Made by a program: the position numbers and the translations under genes. Under the pieces are notes generated by a model. It ran no database searches, was not told where the DNA came from, and saw only the letters and a program-made list of their open reading frames with translations. Positions 52,793-61,399 of a DNA stretch of 64,000 nucleotides are shown here, piece by piece (within the stretch, counting starts at the first letter, position 1; the number at the start of each line of letters is the position of its first letter). The stretch spans positions 4,883,394 to 4,947,393 of the forward strand of contig NZ_JAIHOO010000001.1 of assembly GCF_019733395.1 (NCBI RefSeq). Direction: 5' to 3'. The stretch is from Lysobacter sp. BMK333-48F3. GTDB taxonomy: Bacteria; Pseudomonadota; Gammaproteobacteria; Xanthomonadales; Xanthomonadaceae.

Positions 52793-53068
52793 ATGCCTCG
52801 CAAACCCGCCAACGAAGCCTCGCCGGTGGCCGATTTCGAACAGTCGCTCGACGCGCTCGAGCAACTGGTCGAGAAGATGGAACACGGCGAAATGAGCCTG
52901 GAAGAATCGCTCGCCGCCTACGAACGCGGCGTCGGCCTGTACCGGCGTTGCCAGACCGCGCTGGAACAGGCGGAACTGCGCGTGCGCCTGCTCAGCGACC
53001 CGCAGGATCCGGCCAGCGCCGAACCGTTCGGCAACGCCGGCCCGCCGGGCAGCGATATCGATGCCTGA
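52793..53068 (+). CDS. xseB: Exodeoxyribonuclease VII small subunit
   Basis: A 91-residue helical subunit of the XseA-XseB single-strand exonuclease. Signature [20 protein letters not shown] and [19 protein letters not shown] are diagnostic. The last 8 bases overlap ispA, the common arrangement with ispA and often dxs downstream. The large subunit is not in this window. Confidence 0.95.
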   Translation: MPRKPANEASPVADFEQSLDALEQLVEKMEHGEMSLEESLAAYERGVGLYRRCQTALEQAELRVRLLSDPQDPASAEPFGNAGPPGSDIDA

Positions 53069-53957
53069 TGCCCGCCTGGGCGAGGACCGCCTGAGCGCTT
53101 GGCGCGGGCGGGCCGACGCCGCCTTGACCCGCGCCCTGCCGGCGCCCGACGCCGAGCCGCAGCGCCTGCACCAGGCGATGCGCCACGCCGTGCTGCTCGG
53201 CGGCAAGCGCATGCGTCCTTTACTGGTTTACGCCTCCGGCGCGCTGTTCGACGCCGCGCCGGAAACCCTGGACGCGCCGGCCTGCGCGGTCGAGCTGATC
53301 CACGCCTATTCGCTGGTCCACGACGACCTGCCGGCGATGGACGACGACGCCCTGCGCCGCGGCCAGCCGACCGTGCACGTGGCCTTCGACGAGGCCACCG
53401 CGATCCTCGCCGGCGACGCGTTGCAGTCGCTGGCCTTCGCCGTGCTCGCCGATGCGCCGGCCGCGGCCGACGTGCGGGTGGCGCTGATGCGCACCCTGGC
53501 CGAGGCCGCCGGGGTCGCCGGCATGTGCGGCGGCCAGGCGTTGGACATCGACGCCACCGGCCGCGGCGAACGCCTGAGCCTGGCCGCGCTGGAGCGCCTG
53601 CATGCGCTCAAGACCGGCGCGCTGATCCGCGCCGCGGTGCGGATGGGCGCGCTGTGCGGCGGCGCCGACGCCGACGCCTTGGCGGCGCTGGACCGTTACG
53701 CGCATGCGCTCGGCCTGGCGTTCCAGGTTCGCGACGACATCCTCGACGTCGAAGGCGACAGCCAGACCCTGGGCAAGACCGCCGGCAAGGACGCGGCGCA
53801 GGACAAGTCCACCTTCCCGGCCCTGATCGGCCTGGACGCTTCGCGCGCGCGCCTGGACGAGCTGGCGGCGGTCATGGAGCAGGCTTTGGCGCCGTTCGGC
53901 GCGCCTGCGCAGGCCTTGCGCGCGCTCGGCCGCCTGGCGATCGAACGCGACCGCTGA
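53061..53957 (+). CDS. ispA: Farnesyl diphosphate synthase
   Basis: A 298-residue trans-prenyltransferase that builds farnesyl diphosphate from DMAPP and IPP, the primer for UppS and quinones. The first Asp-rich motif is [20 protein letters not shown]; the second is [24 protein letters not shown] and KTGALI are other family segments. Translationally coupled to xseB by overlap. Confidence 0.95.
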   Translation: MPDARLGEDRLSAWRGRADAALTRALPAPDAEPQRLHQAMRHAVLLGGKRMRPLLVYASGALFDAAPETLDAPACAVELIHAYSLVHDDLPAMDDDALRRGQPTVHVAFDEATAILAGDALQSLAFAVLADAPAAADVRVALMRTLAEAAGVAGMCGGQALDIDATGRGERLSLAALERLHALKTGALIRAAVRMGALCGGADADALAALDRYAHALGLAFQVRDDILDVEGDSQTLGKTAGKDAAQDKSTFPALIGLDASRARLDELAAVMEQALAPFGAPAQALRALGRLAIERDR

Positions 53958-54092
53958 GCCATGCGGCGCCGCGCTCGCGGCGATCGCTTCCGACCCGCTT
54001 CGACTCGATCGGCATGGGCCGCCCGCATCGTCGGGCAGCGTGCGCCTGCGCGAACGGACCGGCGCGGACGCGCCGGCGCAAAGCGGTTGCGC

Positions 54093-54127
54093 AAAAAAAA
54101 CGAAGGCGGACCGTAGTCCGCCTTCGT
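54093..54127 (-). terminator. Rho-independent terminator of the DUF4870 gene
   Basis: A perfect 12-bp stem ACGAAGGCGGAC/GTCCGCCTTCGT with loop CGTA. On the minus strand eight T follow. It lies 27 bases past the stop. Confidence 0.9.
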
Positions 54128-54154
54128 CGTGTCTCGCAACGATGTCGCGCGCGA

Positions 54155-54502
54155 TCAGTTGACCAGGCGCAGCGTCATCGGATAGCGGTAGGCCTCGCCC
54201 TTGTTGGCGGACAGCGCGGCGAGGATGGTCAGGACCAGCCAGGCCAGGCCGACGACCAGCATCAGCAGGAAGCCGATCAGGACGATGGTCAGGATCGCGC
54301 TGACGATGAAGGCGATCAGCACGGTGATGTTGAAGTTCAGCGCTTCCTTGCCCTGTTCGGCAGCGAAAGGCATGGTGTCCTTCTTGATCAGCCAGACCAC
54401 CAGCGGGCCGAGGACAGAGCCGAAGGGAACGATCAAACCGACCAACGTGCTCAGATGAGCCAGCATGCCCCAAGTCTTCTCGTCCTGACTGATTTCGTTC
54501 AT
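54155..54502 (-). CDS. DUF4870 small membrane protein
   Basis: A 115-residue protein with three hydrophobic segments. The family pattern is clear: DEKTWGMLAHLSTLVGLIVP, VLGPLVVWLIKKDTMPFAA, then EQGKEALNFNITVLI and a C-terminal YPMTLRLV. Function is unknown, although such proteins resemble Tic20-like membrane proteins. The ATG at 54502 is used because the 25 residues before it (Lys/Thr-rich) are not part of the family. AGGGGAAGCGTA precedes the start. It has its own terminator. Confidence 0.88.
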   Translation of the reverse strand: MNEISQDEKTWGMLAHLSTLVGLIVPFGSVLGPLVVWLIKKDTMPFAAEQGKEALNFNITVLIAFIVSAILTIVLIGFLLMLVVGLAWLVLTILAALSANKGEAYRYPMTLRLVN

Positions 54503-54740
54503 TACGCTTCCCCTACGTGTTTGATGGTCGTGTTTGGTGGCCGTGCTTTTGGTGGCCGTCTTGACGGTCGACGACAAGGCCCACGGCGGACATTGTCGCC
54601 CTCGCCGGCATCATAAACCTTTCCGCGTCACAGAATAAGCACGCGACCGCTTGCGGCAGCGGCCGCGCCGTGCAACGTAGCGCGGCCTGCGATCCGGCCA
54701 TCGGGCCCGCAGCGGGCCGCGCGCACGGACGCGTTGCGAC

Positions 54741-55892
54741 TCAGGTCGCACGCCAGCCCGACAGCGGCGCGATCGCGCGGCTGTCGGGAAACAGGCCGGT
54801 TTCCAGCACCCGTTCGGGCACTCCCAGGTGCTCGCCGGCCAGCGCCTTGAACAGCGCGCGCAGGTCGGTGGTGGCGCGCAGGTCGCGGCCTTCGTTGAGC
54901 TGGTTCGGGCCCAGGCCGGGCCAGTCGCCGGCGATGCGTCCGCCGCGCACCGCACCGCCGCACAGCAAGGCCATCGCGCCGGTGCCGTGATCGGTGCCGC
55001 CGGTGCCGTTGACCTGGGCGGTGCGGCCGAACTCGGTCACCACCGCGATCACGCTGCGCGACCAGGTCGCGCCGAAACCCTCGCGCGCGGCGGCCAGGCC
55101 GCGATCGAGCTCGGCCAGCTTGCGCGCCAGCTGCTGCGCCTGGTTGCGATGACTGTCCCAGCCGCTGTCCTCGACGAAGCCGATCCGCGGCCCGCCGTCG
55201 GCGCCCATGCGCTCGCCGGCGACGCGCATCGCCTCGGCCAGGGCGAACGCGCCCGTCCCCGCGCGCGTCTGCGCGACGACCTGGGCCGAGCGCTCGAAGG
55301 TCTCGCCCAGGCGCGGATCGGCGGCGTACAGCGGTCCCAGCGTCTGCAACAGTTGCGGATCGACCGCCTTCGGCAACGGCGGCCACCAGTTGCTCGCGCG
55401 CTCGCTGCCGCGCAACGCCAGCGGCATCACCGCGGCGACCGCGAGCGCGGACTGGCCGGCCGGCAACGCGCTCACGCAGCGGCCCAGCCAACCGTCGCGC
55501 GCGCCGCCCGGGCGCGCGGTGCCGTTCTCCAGGCAGTCCTGGGCGTCGAAATGCGAGCGTTCGCGATACGGCGGCGCGACCGCGACCACCGGCAAAGCCT
55601 GCCCGGCGCGGTACAGGGCCGCGGTTTCGGTCATCGCCGGATGCAGGCCGAACAGGCCGTCGATACGGATCGGCTCCTCCACCGCGGCGGCGGCGCGCAG
55701 GCGCGCATAGACCGGATCGGCGTACGGCGGCAGCCAGTGCAGGCCGTCCAGGCCGCCGCGCAGCAACACCACCAGCAGGCGCGTATCGGCGGCCGAACCG
55801 GCGCGCGCGGCGGCGCCGGCCGCGGCCGGGAACAGGGTCAGCAGCGCGCTCGCGCCGAACGCGGCGAGCAGACCTCGACGTTGCGGATCCAT
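54741..55892 (-). CDS. DUF1501 exported protein
   Basis: A 383-residue protein with a signal sequence containing QRRGLLAAFGASALLTLFP, a Tat-like twin-Arg followed by a hydrophobic stretch. The core is that of DUF1501, an alkaline-phosphatase/sulfatase-like fold: LLVVLLRGGLDGLHWLPPYA near the start, AQDCLENG, DSGWDSHRNQ, and VVTEFGRTAQVNGTGGTDHG near the C-terminus, where the His and Asp residues could bind metal. Substrate unknown. It starts 1 base after the DUF1800 gene, the usual pair. Confidence 0.88.
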   Translation of the reverse strand: MDPQRRGLLAAFGASALLTLFPAAAGAAARAGSAADTRLLVVLLRGGLDGLHWLPPYADPVYARLRAAAAVEEPIRIDGLFGLHPAMTETAALYRAGQALPVVAVAPPYRERSHFDAQDCLENGTARPGGARDGWLGRCVSALPAGQSALAVAAVMPLALRGSERASNWWPPLPKAVDPQLLQTLGPLYAADPRLGETFERSAQVVAQTRAGTGAFALAEAMRVAGERMGADGGPRIGFVEDSGWDSHRNQAQQLARKLAELDRGLAAAREGFGATWSRSVIAVVTEFGRTAQVNGTGGTDHGTGAMALLCGGAVRGGRIAGDWPGLGPNQLNEGRDLRATTDLRALFKALAGEHLGVPERVLETGLFPDSRAIAPLSGWRAT

Positions 55893-55893
55893 C

Positions 55894-57381
55894 TCATACC
55901 CTCCACTGGAACGCGGGACCGGCGAACAGCAACGCATGGCCTTCGCTGGCCGAGCCGGCGCGGCGCAGGCCGATCGCGAAATCGCCCTGCACCGCGCGCT
56001 CGCCCAGCACCGCCAGCGCGCGCGGATACGGCGCGGCGCCGCGGCTGTCGATGCGCGCGGCCAGCATCTGCGCGGCCTGGATGCGCTTCCACAAGCCGTC
56101 CGGACTGCTCCAGTCGGCCGCGGTGTCGGCGAAGCCGGCCGGCGAGCGCGGAGTGAACACCGGCTGGCCCAGGCGCGCAAGCAAGCCGGTCAGGGCGCGC
56201 GAGTCGACCGCCAGTTCGCCGGCGCGCAGCGCGGAAATCACGAAGTCGTTCGGGGTCTTGAACTTGCGCGCGTCGGCGCTCCAGGCCGCGTCGCTCTCGA
56301 CCAGCGCCCGGTACATCGCGCGCAGGTCGCCGTCCGCTCTCAGATAGGCCTGGGCCATGCGCTCGACCAGCGGCTTGGGCGGTTGGTCGGCGACGAAATG
56401 GCGCGCCAGCTTGAAACTCAGATGGCGCGCGGTGGAGGGATGGCGGGCCAGGTCGGCCAACACCGCGCGGCCCTGCTCGACCCCGCCTTCGGCATAGTCG
56501 CGGCCGAGCACCCGCCGCGCGCCGGGCTCGTGGGTGCGGGCGCGGAACACGAAACCGCTGTCGGGCGCGCGATCGCCGTAGTCCTGGGCCTCGTTGGAAT
56601 TGAGCGCGCTCCAGCCGGTGATCGCGCGCGCCAGCTCGACCACATCCTCCTGGCGGTAGCCGCCGTCGACGCCGAGCGTGTGCAGTTCGAGGATTTCGCG
56701 GGCCAGGTTCTCGTTGAGCCCGCGCCGCTCGCGGCGCAACTGCTCGGCGCGCTGCGCGGCGACCGAGTCGTTGCCGATCGAGATCGCATTGTCCAGGTAG
56801 CGCAGCATCGCCGGGTGGGTTTCCACCGCCAGCAGCATGTCCTGGAAGCGGCCGAGCACGTGCGGCCGGATCGCCTCGCGCTCCATCGACGCGGCGTACA
56901 AGCGGGTGTCGCCCTTGTCGGCGGAGACCGCGAAATGGTTCGACCAGAACTGCACCAGCCGCTCGACGAACGGCGCATCGGTATGCGCGGCGTGGGAAAA
57001 GCGCGCTGCGTATTCGCTTTGCTGCTGTTCGCGCAATTCCCGGCGCATGTCCGCCGAGCGCCGGTCGGCACGGCCGCCGCTGCCGTTCTCGTCGCTCGTC
57101 TCGGCGTTCATCGCGGGCGCCGCCGCGGCCATCGCCGGAGCGTCCGCCGCCGCGCCTGCGGTGGATTTGCGCTGCGCCCGCGCCGCGCGCGAGGCGGCCA
57201 GTTGCGCGTGCTCGCGCAGCATCGTCGCCGCGCTGCTGGGCAGGCCCTGGAACTCGGCCTGCGCCGGCACGCGCGCCAGTTGGGCGAGCAGGATCTCGCG
57301 CCCGTCGCCGCTGCGTTCGAGTTCGCCCGGCCTCGCGCCGAGCCCGAAACGATTCGCGGCCGTCGCCTTGCTTGCGCTCAT
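55894..57381 (-). CDS. DUF1800 family protein
   Basis: A 495-residue protein beginning RFGLGARPGELE, the standard DUF1800 opening (NRxxFGxxPG). Other marks: LVQFWSNHFAVSADKGDTR, NLAREILELHTLGVDGGYRQ and FKLARHFVADQPPKPLVERM. Residues about 70-105 are an Ala-rich linker. Its role is not established; it regularly precedes DUF1501, which suggests a joint exported or envelope function. Cotranscribed with the DUF1501 gene after it. Confidence 0.88.
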   Translation of the reverse strand: MSASKATAANRFGLGARPGELERSGDGREILLAQLARVPAQAEFQGLPSSAATMLREHAQLAASRAARAQRKSTAGAAADAPAMAAAAPAMNAETSDENGSGGRADRRSADMRRELREQQQSEYAARFSHAAHTDAPFVERLVQFWSNHFAVSADKGDTRLYAASMEREAIRPHVLGRFQDMLLAVETHPAMLRYLDNAISIGNDSVAAQRAEQLRRERRGLNENLAREILELHTLGVDGGYRQEDVVELARAITGWSALNSNEAQDYGDRAPDSGFVFRARTHEPGARRVLGRDYAEGGVEQGRAVLADLARHPSTARHLSFKLARHFVADQPPKPLVERMAQAYLRADGDLRAMYRALVESDAAWSADARKFKTPNDFVISALRAGELAVDSRALTGLLARLGQPVFTPRSPAGFADTAADWSSPDGLWKRIQAAQMLAARIDSRGAAPYPRALAVLGERAVQGDFAIGLRRAGSASEGHALLFAGPAFQWRV

Positions 57382-57485
57382 GCGGCCTCCCGGAAGTGGA
57401 CTTCCAGGATGAACGTCCCAGCTGAGCCTACGTTGACCGGATCGGGCCGGGGCCCGATCGGCAGTGCGATACCGCTTAGCGGTTC

Positions 57486-58874
57486 TCAGTCTGCGGCGGT
57501 TTCGCCGGCGACGGTCATGCGCCCGACCAGGATCGAACCGGTGCGCACGTGCGAGCGGTAGTCCACGTCGCTGCCGACCGCTTCGATCGCCGCGAACATG
57601 TTGCGCAGATTGCCGGCGATGGTGATGCCGTCGACCGGATACTGGATCTCGCCGTTCTCGACCCAGAAGCCGGCGGCGCCGCGCGAGTAATCGCCGGTGA
57701 CCGCGTTGACGCCCTGCCCCATCAGCTCGGTGACCAGCAGGCCGCGGCCCATGTCGCGCAGCATCGACTCGAAATCGCCGGCGTTGGCGGCGACCTGCAG
57801 GTTGTGCACGCCGCCGGCGTTGGCGGTGGTCTGCAGGCCGAGCTTGCGCGCCGAGTAGCTGCCCAGCACGTAGCGCTGCAGCACCCCGCCGCGGACCAGC
57901 GAGGACTCGCGCGTGGCCACGCCTTCGGCATCGAACGAAGTGGAGCGGAAACCGCGCGGCAGGAACGGCTGCTCGTCGAGCTGGAACCAGGACGGGAACA
58001 AGGCGCTGCCGACGCTGTCGACCAGGAAGCTGGCGCGCCGGTACAGGGCGCCGCCGCTGACCGCGCCGAGCAGGTGGCCGATCAGCGAACGCGCGCTCTC
58101 GGCCGCGTACAGCACCGGGTACTCGCCGGTCGGGATCTGCCGCGGCGCGAGCCGGGCGACGGTGCGCTCGCCGGCGCGGCGGCCGACGCTGACCGCCGAT
58201 TCCAGGTCGTCGGCGGCCAGCGCCGAGCTGTACCAGCCGTCGCGCTGCATGCCGTCGCCGCGGCCGGCGATCAGGGCGCAGCCCAGGCTGTGCTGGGTGC
58301 TGCGCTCGCGGCCGAGGAAGCCGTGCGAGTTGGCGTAGACGCCGAGGCTGGCGCCGGTGCCGATCGAGGCGCCGTCGGAGTTCTCGATCCGGGCGTCGGC
58401 GGCGCGCCCGGCCGCTTCGCAGGCCAGGGCCAGCTCGACCGCGCGGTCGGCGTCGATCAGCCAGGGATGCCAGGTGTCGAATTCGCGCAGGTCGCCGGCC
58501 ATCAGGCCGGCGTCGGCCAGGCCGGCGGCGCTGTCGTCCTCGGTGTAGCGGGCGATCGCGCAGGCCTGCTCGACCGTCGACTCCAGGCTTTCCGGACGCA
58601 GGTCGGCGGTGCTGGCGCTGCCCTTGCGCTGGCCGAAGTAGACGGTCACGGCGATGCCGCGGTCGCGGGTCGCCTCGACCGTCTCGACCTCGCCCATGCG
58701 GACGTTCACGTTGAGGCCGGTCTCTTCCGAACAGGAGACCTCGGCCTGGCTGGCGCCGCGCGCCCGCGCCGCCGCCAGCAGGCGCTCGGACAGGTCGGCG
58801 AGCGCGTCCAGGCGCGCTTCGGGGTCGGCGAAGGTGTGGGCCAGAGCGGCCGGACTCAGGGCGACTGCGTTCAA
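57486..58874 (-). CDS. pmbA: TldE/PmbA metalloprotease subunit
   Basis: A 462-residue partner of TldD. Together they form a heterodimeric zinc protease that degrades unfolded peptides and matures microcin B17 and, in E. coli, CcdA. PmbA supplies no HExxxH motif. The protein shows [20 protein letters not shown], the [17 protein letters not shown] segment near residue 215, and a C-terminal [20 protein letters not shown]. TldD lies 0.9 kb away across darP, the arrangement usual in gammaproteobacteria. Confidence 0.95.
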   Translation of the reverse strand: MNAVALSPAALAHTFADPEARLDALADLSERLLAAARARGASQAEVSCSEETGLNVNVRMGEVETVEATRDRGIAVTVYFGQRKGSASTADLRPESLESTVEQACAIARYTEDDSAAGLADAGLMAGDLREFDTWHPWLIDADRAVELALACEAAGRAADARIENSDGASIGTGASLGVYANSHGFLGRERSTQHSLGCALIAGRGDGMQRDGWYSSALAADDLESAVSVGRRAGERTVARLAPRQIPTGEYPVLYAAESARSLIGHLLGAVSGGALYRRASFLVDSVGSALFPSWFQLDEQPFLPRGFRSTSFDAEGVATRESSLVRGGVLQRYVLGSYSARKLGLQTTANAGGVHNLQVAANAGDFESMLRDMGRGLLVTELMGQGVNAVTGDYSRGAAGFWVENGEIQYPVDGITIAGNLRNMFAAIEAVGSDVDYRSHVRTGSILVGRMTVAGETAAD

Positions 58875-58952
58875 TGTCTTATCCTTACGCTGTGCGGCGC
58901 CGCGGGCGCCGCCGATTCTTGTTCAGTTTGCAGGTTAGAGAGAGGTTTTGCG

Positions 58953-59519
58953 ATGCGCGGCAGAGACGAGGACACCGGCGAATTCTTCAGCCCCAGCCGC
59001 AGCCAGAACCGGCGCGAAGCGCTGGAAGTGCTGGCCCTGGGCGAAAAACTGGTGGCGCTGACCGAGGCCCAGCTGGCCAAGCTGCCGGTGCCCGAATCGC
59101 TGCTGCCGCACATCCGCGAATGCAAGCGCATCACCGCCCACATCGCCCACAAGCGCCAGCTGGCGTACCTGGCCAAGCAGATGCGGCGCGAGGACGACGA
59201 GGCGCTGGAAGCCTTGCGCGACGCCCTGGACGAGAACGGCGAGGCGGCGCGGCGCGAAGTCGCGGCCATGCACCGGGTCGAGAACTGGCGCGAGCGCCTG
59301 CTCGACGGCGGCGACGCGGCCCTGGCCGAGCTGCTGGACGAATACCCGCAGGCCGACCGCCAGCGCCTGCGCCAGCTGGTCCGCAACACCCTGGAAGAAC
59401 GCAAGCGCAACAAGCCGCCGCATGCCTTCCGCGAGCTGTACCGCGAACTGCGCGATGCGATCCTCGGCGCGCGCGATTCCGGCGACGAAGCCGACGACGA
59501 CGCTTCCGAGCACGACTGA
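58953..59519 (+). CDS. darP: DarP (YjgA), ribosome-associated protein
   Basis: A 188-residue DUF615 protein that helps late 50S subunit maturation. It has the helical sequence of the family: [39 protein letters not shown], and the C-terminal [20 protein letters not shown] with [16 protein letters not shown]. The Asp/Glu-rich tail ([12 protein letters not shown]) is typical. Divergent from pmbA by 78 bases. The next 40 bases after its TGA lead, in the same frame, into a second C-terminal-like copy. Confidence 0.94.
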   Translation: MRGRDEDTGEFFSPSRSQNRREALEVLALGEKLVALTEAQLAKLPVPESLLPHIRECKRITAHIAHKRQLAYLAKQMRREDDEALEALRDALDENGEAARREVAAMHRVENWRERLLDGGDAALAELLDEYPQADRQRLRQLVRNTLEERKRNKPPHAFRELYRELRDAILGARDSGDEADDDASEHD

Positions 59520-59558
59520 ACCGCGCCGCGGGCGAGCGCCAGGGCCATCGACGAACGA

Positions 59559-59756
59559 TTGCTCCACATCGAGACCTGGCGCACCCGCTTCATCGCCGAA
59601 GGCATCGAGGCTATCGATGCCTTCGTGCTCGAGTATCCGGCGGCGGACAAGCAACGGCTCAAACGGCTGGTGCAGCAGGCGCAGGCGATAAAACACCGCT
59701 ACGGCACGCCGCGCCGGCTGCTGCGCCATCTGCGCGCGCTCGACTTGGCGCGCTGA
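59559..59756 (+). CDS. Free-standing DarP C-terminal domain paralogue
   Basis: A 65-residue frame from a TTG (LLHIETWRTRFIAEGIEAID). It aligns end to end with the C-terminal third of DarP: WR, EYP-AD-QRL and LV are shared with [11 protein letters not shown]...[10 protein letters not shown] of the gene before it. It is in the same frame, 13 codons after the darP stop. ATG is absent and the ribosome binding site is weak (AGGG, 15 bases upstream), so expression is uncertain. It could be a separate small protein, a decayed tandem duplication, or the product of stop-codon readthrough. Confidence 0.55.
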   Translation: MLHIETWRTRFIAEGIEAIDAFVLEYPAADKQRLKRLVQQAQAIKHRYGTPRRLLRHLRALDLAR

Positions 59757-59786
59757 GCCGCGTCGCCCGCTCCGCCGCGGCGACGA

Positions 59787-61229
59787 TCACGACTGGGTGC
59801 CGCCGACGGTCAACTGGTCGATCAGCAGCGAAGGCTGGCCGACCCCGACCGGCACGCTCTGCCCGTCCTTGCCGCACACGCCCACGCCCTCGTCCAGGGC
59901 CAGGTCGTGGCCGATCATGCTGACCCGCTGCATGGTCTCCGGACCGTTGCCGATCAGGGTCGCGCCCTTGACCGGCGCGGTGATCCTGCCGTCTTCGATC
60001 AGATAGGCCTCGGTGGCCGAGAACACGTACTTGCCGCTGGTGATGTCGACCTGGCCGCCGCCGAAATTGACCGCGTACAGGCCCTTCTTGACCGAACGGA
60101 TCATCTCCTCCGGATCATGGGTGCCGGCGAGCATGTAGGTGTTGGTCATCCGCGGCATCGGCAGGTGGGCGAAGGATTCGCGGCGGCCGTTGCCGGTCGG
60201 CGCCATGCCCATCAGCCGCGCATTGAGGGTGTCCTGCATATAGCCGACCAGCACGCCGTCCTCGATCAGGGTGGTGCAATTGGTCGGCGTGCCCTCGTCG
60301 TCGATGTTGAGCGAACCGCGCCGGCCTTCCAGGGTGCCGTCGTCGACGATGGTCACGCCCTTGGCCGCCACCCGCTGGCCCATCCGGCCGGCGTAGGTCG
60401 AGGTGCCCTTGCGGTTGAAATCGCCTTCCAGGCCGTGGCCGACCGCCTCGTGCAGCAGCACGCCCGGCCAGCCCGAGCCGAGCACCACCGGCATCACCCC
60501 GGCCGGCGCGTCGATCGCTTCGAGATTCACCAGGGCCTGGCGCAGGGCCTCGCGCGCCAGCCGCTCGGGGCGGTCGCCGCCGAGCAGTTCGGCGTAGCTG
60601 TAACGGCCGCCGCCGCCGGCGTAGCCGCTTTCGCGGCGGCCGTTGTGCTCGACGATGATCTGCACGTTGAGCCGCACCAGCGGGCGCACGTCGCCGGCCA
60701 GCACGCCGTCGCTGCGCGCGACCAGGATGGTGTCGACCCCGCCGCTGAGGCTGACGATGACCTGCTTGACCCGCGGGTCGGCGGCGCGCAGCAGCTTGTC
60801 CAGCCGGCGCAGCGCTTCGACCTTGGTTTCGTTGGCGACCGAATCGATCGGATCCTCGCTCGGGTACAGCGAGCGGCCGCCGCCGCGCACCAGGGCGCGC
60901 GCCGCATGGGCGTTGCCGTCGCGGGCGATCGCCCGCGCCGAGCGCGACGCCGCCAGCAGGGCTTCGCCGTTGATCTCGTCGGAATAGGCGAAGCCGGTCT
61001 TCTCGCCGCTGATCGCGCGCACGCCGACGCCCTGCTCGATCGAATGCGAGCCGTCCTTGACGATGCCGTCCTCGACGCTCCAGCTCTCGCGGCGCGCATG
61101 CTGGAAGTAGAGATCGCCGAAATCGACGCCCGGACCGAGCAAGGCGCCGAAGCTGCGCTCCAGGCCGCCGGCGTCGAGCCCGGCGGGCAGCAGGAGGCGG
61201 GTTTCGGCGATCTGCAGAGGAAGGGTCAT
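59787..61229 (-). CDS. tldD: TldD metalloprotease subunit
   Basis: A 480-residue catalytic partner of PmbA. The zinc motif HEAVGH lies in [20 protein letters not shown], with the TldD-typical [20 protein letters not shown] and a C-terminal [20 protein letters not shown] including the third ligand region ([10 protein letters not shown]). The ATG at 61229 ([12 protein letters not shown]) is preferred over one 30 bases upstream. Lies between the yhdP-like gene and darP, all in the expected order. Confidence 0.96.
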   Translation of the reverse strand: MTLPLQIAETRLLLPAGLDAGGLERSFGALLGPGVDFGDLYFQHARRESWSVEDGIVKDGSHSIEQGVGVRAISGEKTGFAYSDEINGEALLAASRSARAIARDGNAHAARALVRGGGRSLYPSEDPIDSVANETKVEALRRLDKLLRAADPRVKQVIVSLSGGVDTILVARSDGVLAGDVRPLVRLNVQIIVEHNGRRESGYAGGGGRYSYAELLGGDRPERLAREALRQALVNLEAIDAPAGVMPVVLGSGWPGVLLHEAVGHGLEGDFNRKGTSTYAGRMGQRVAAKGVTIVDDGTLEGRRGSLNIDDEGTPTNCTTLIEDGVLVGYMQDTLNARLMGMAPTGNGRRESFAHLPMPRMTNTYMLAGTHDPEEMIRSVKKGLYAVNFGGGQVDITSGKYVFSATEAYLIEDGRITAPVKGATLIGNGPETMQRVSMIGHDLALDEGVGVCGKDGQSVPVGVGQPSLLIDQLTVGGTQS

Positions 61230-61399
61230 GGGGGAACCGTGAAGTCGTGGAAAGGCCATCTTAGGCGGCCGGAACGGCGCGTGGACGAGGCGGACGGCGA
61301 AAAACGCCGATCGCGCCGCTCCTGCGCACCGGGAACGTAGGACAGATGGTGGCGTGAGGGCCGCCGATCAATCCCGGCGGCGCCCGGCGCGGCCGGCGT

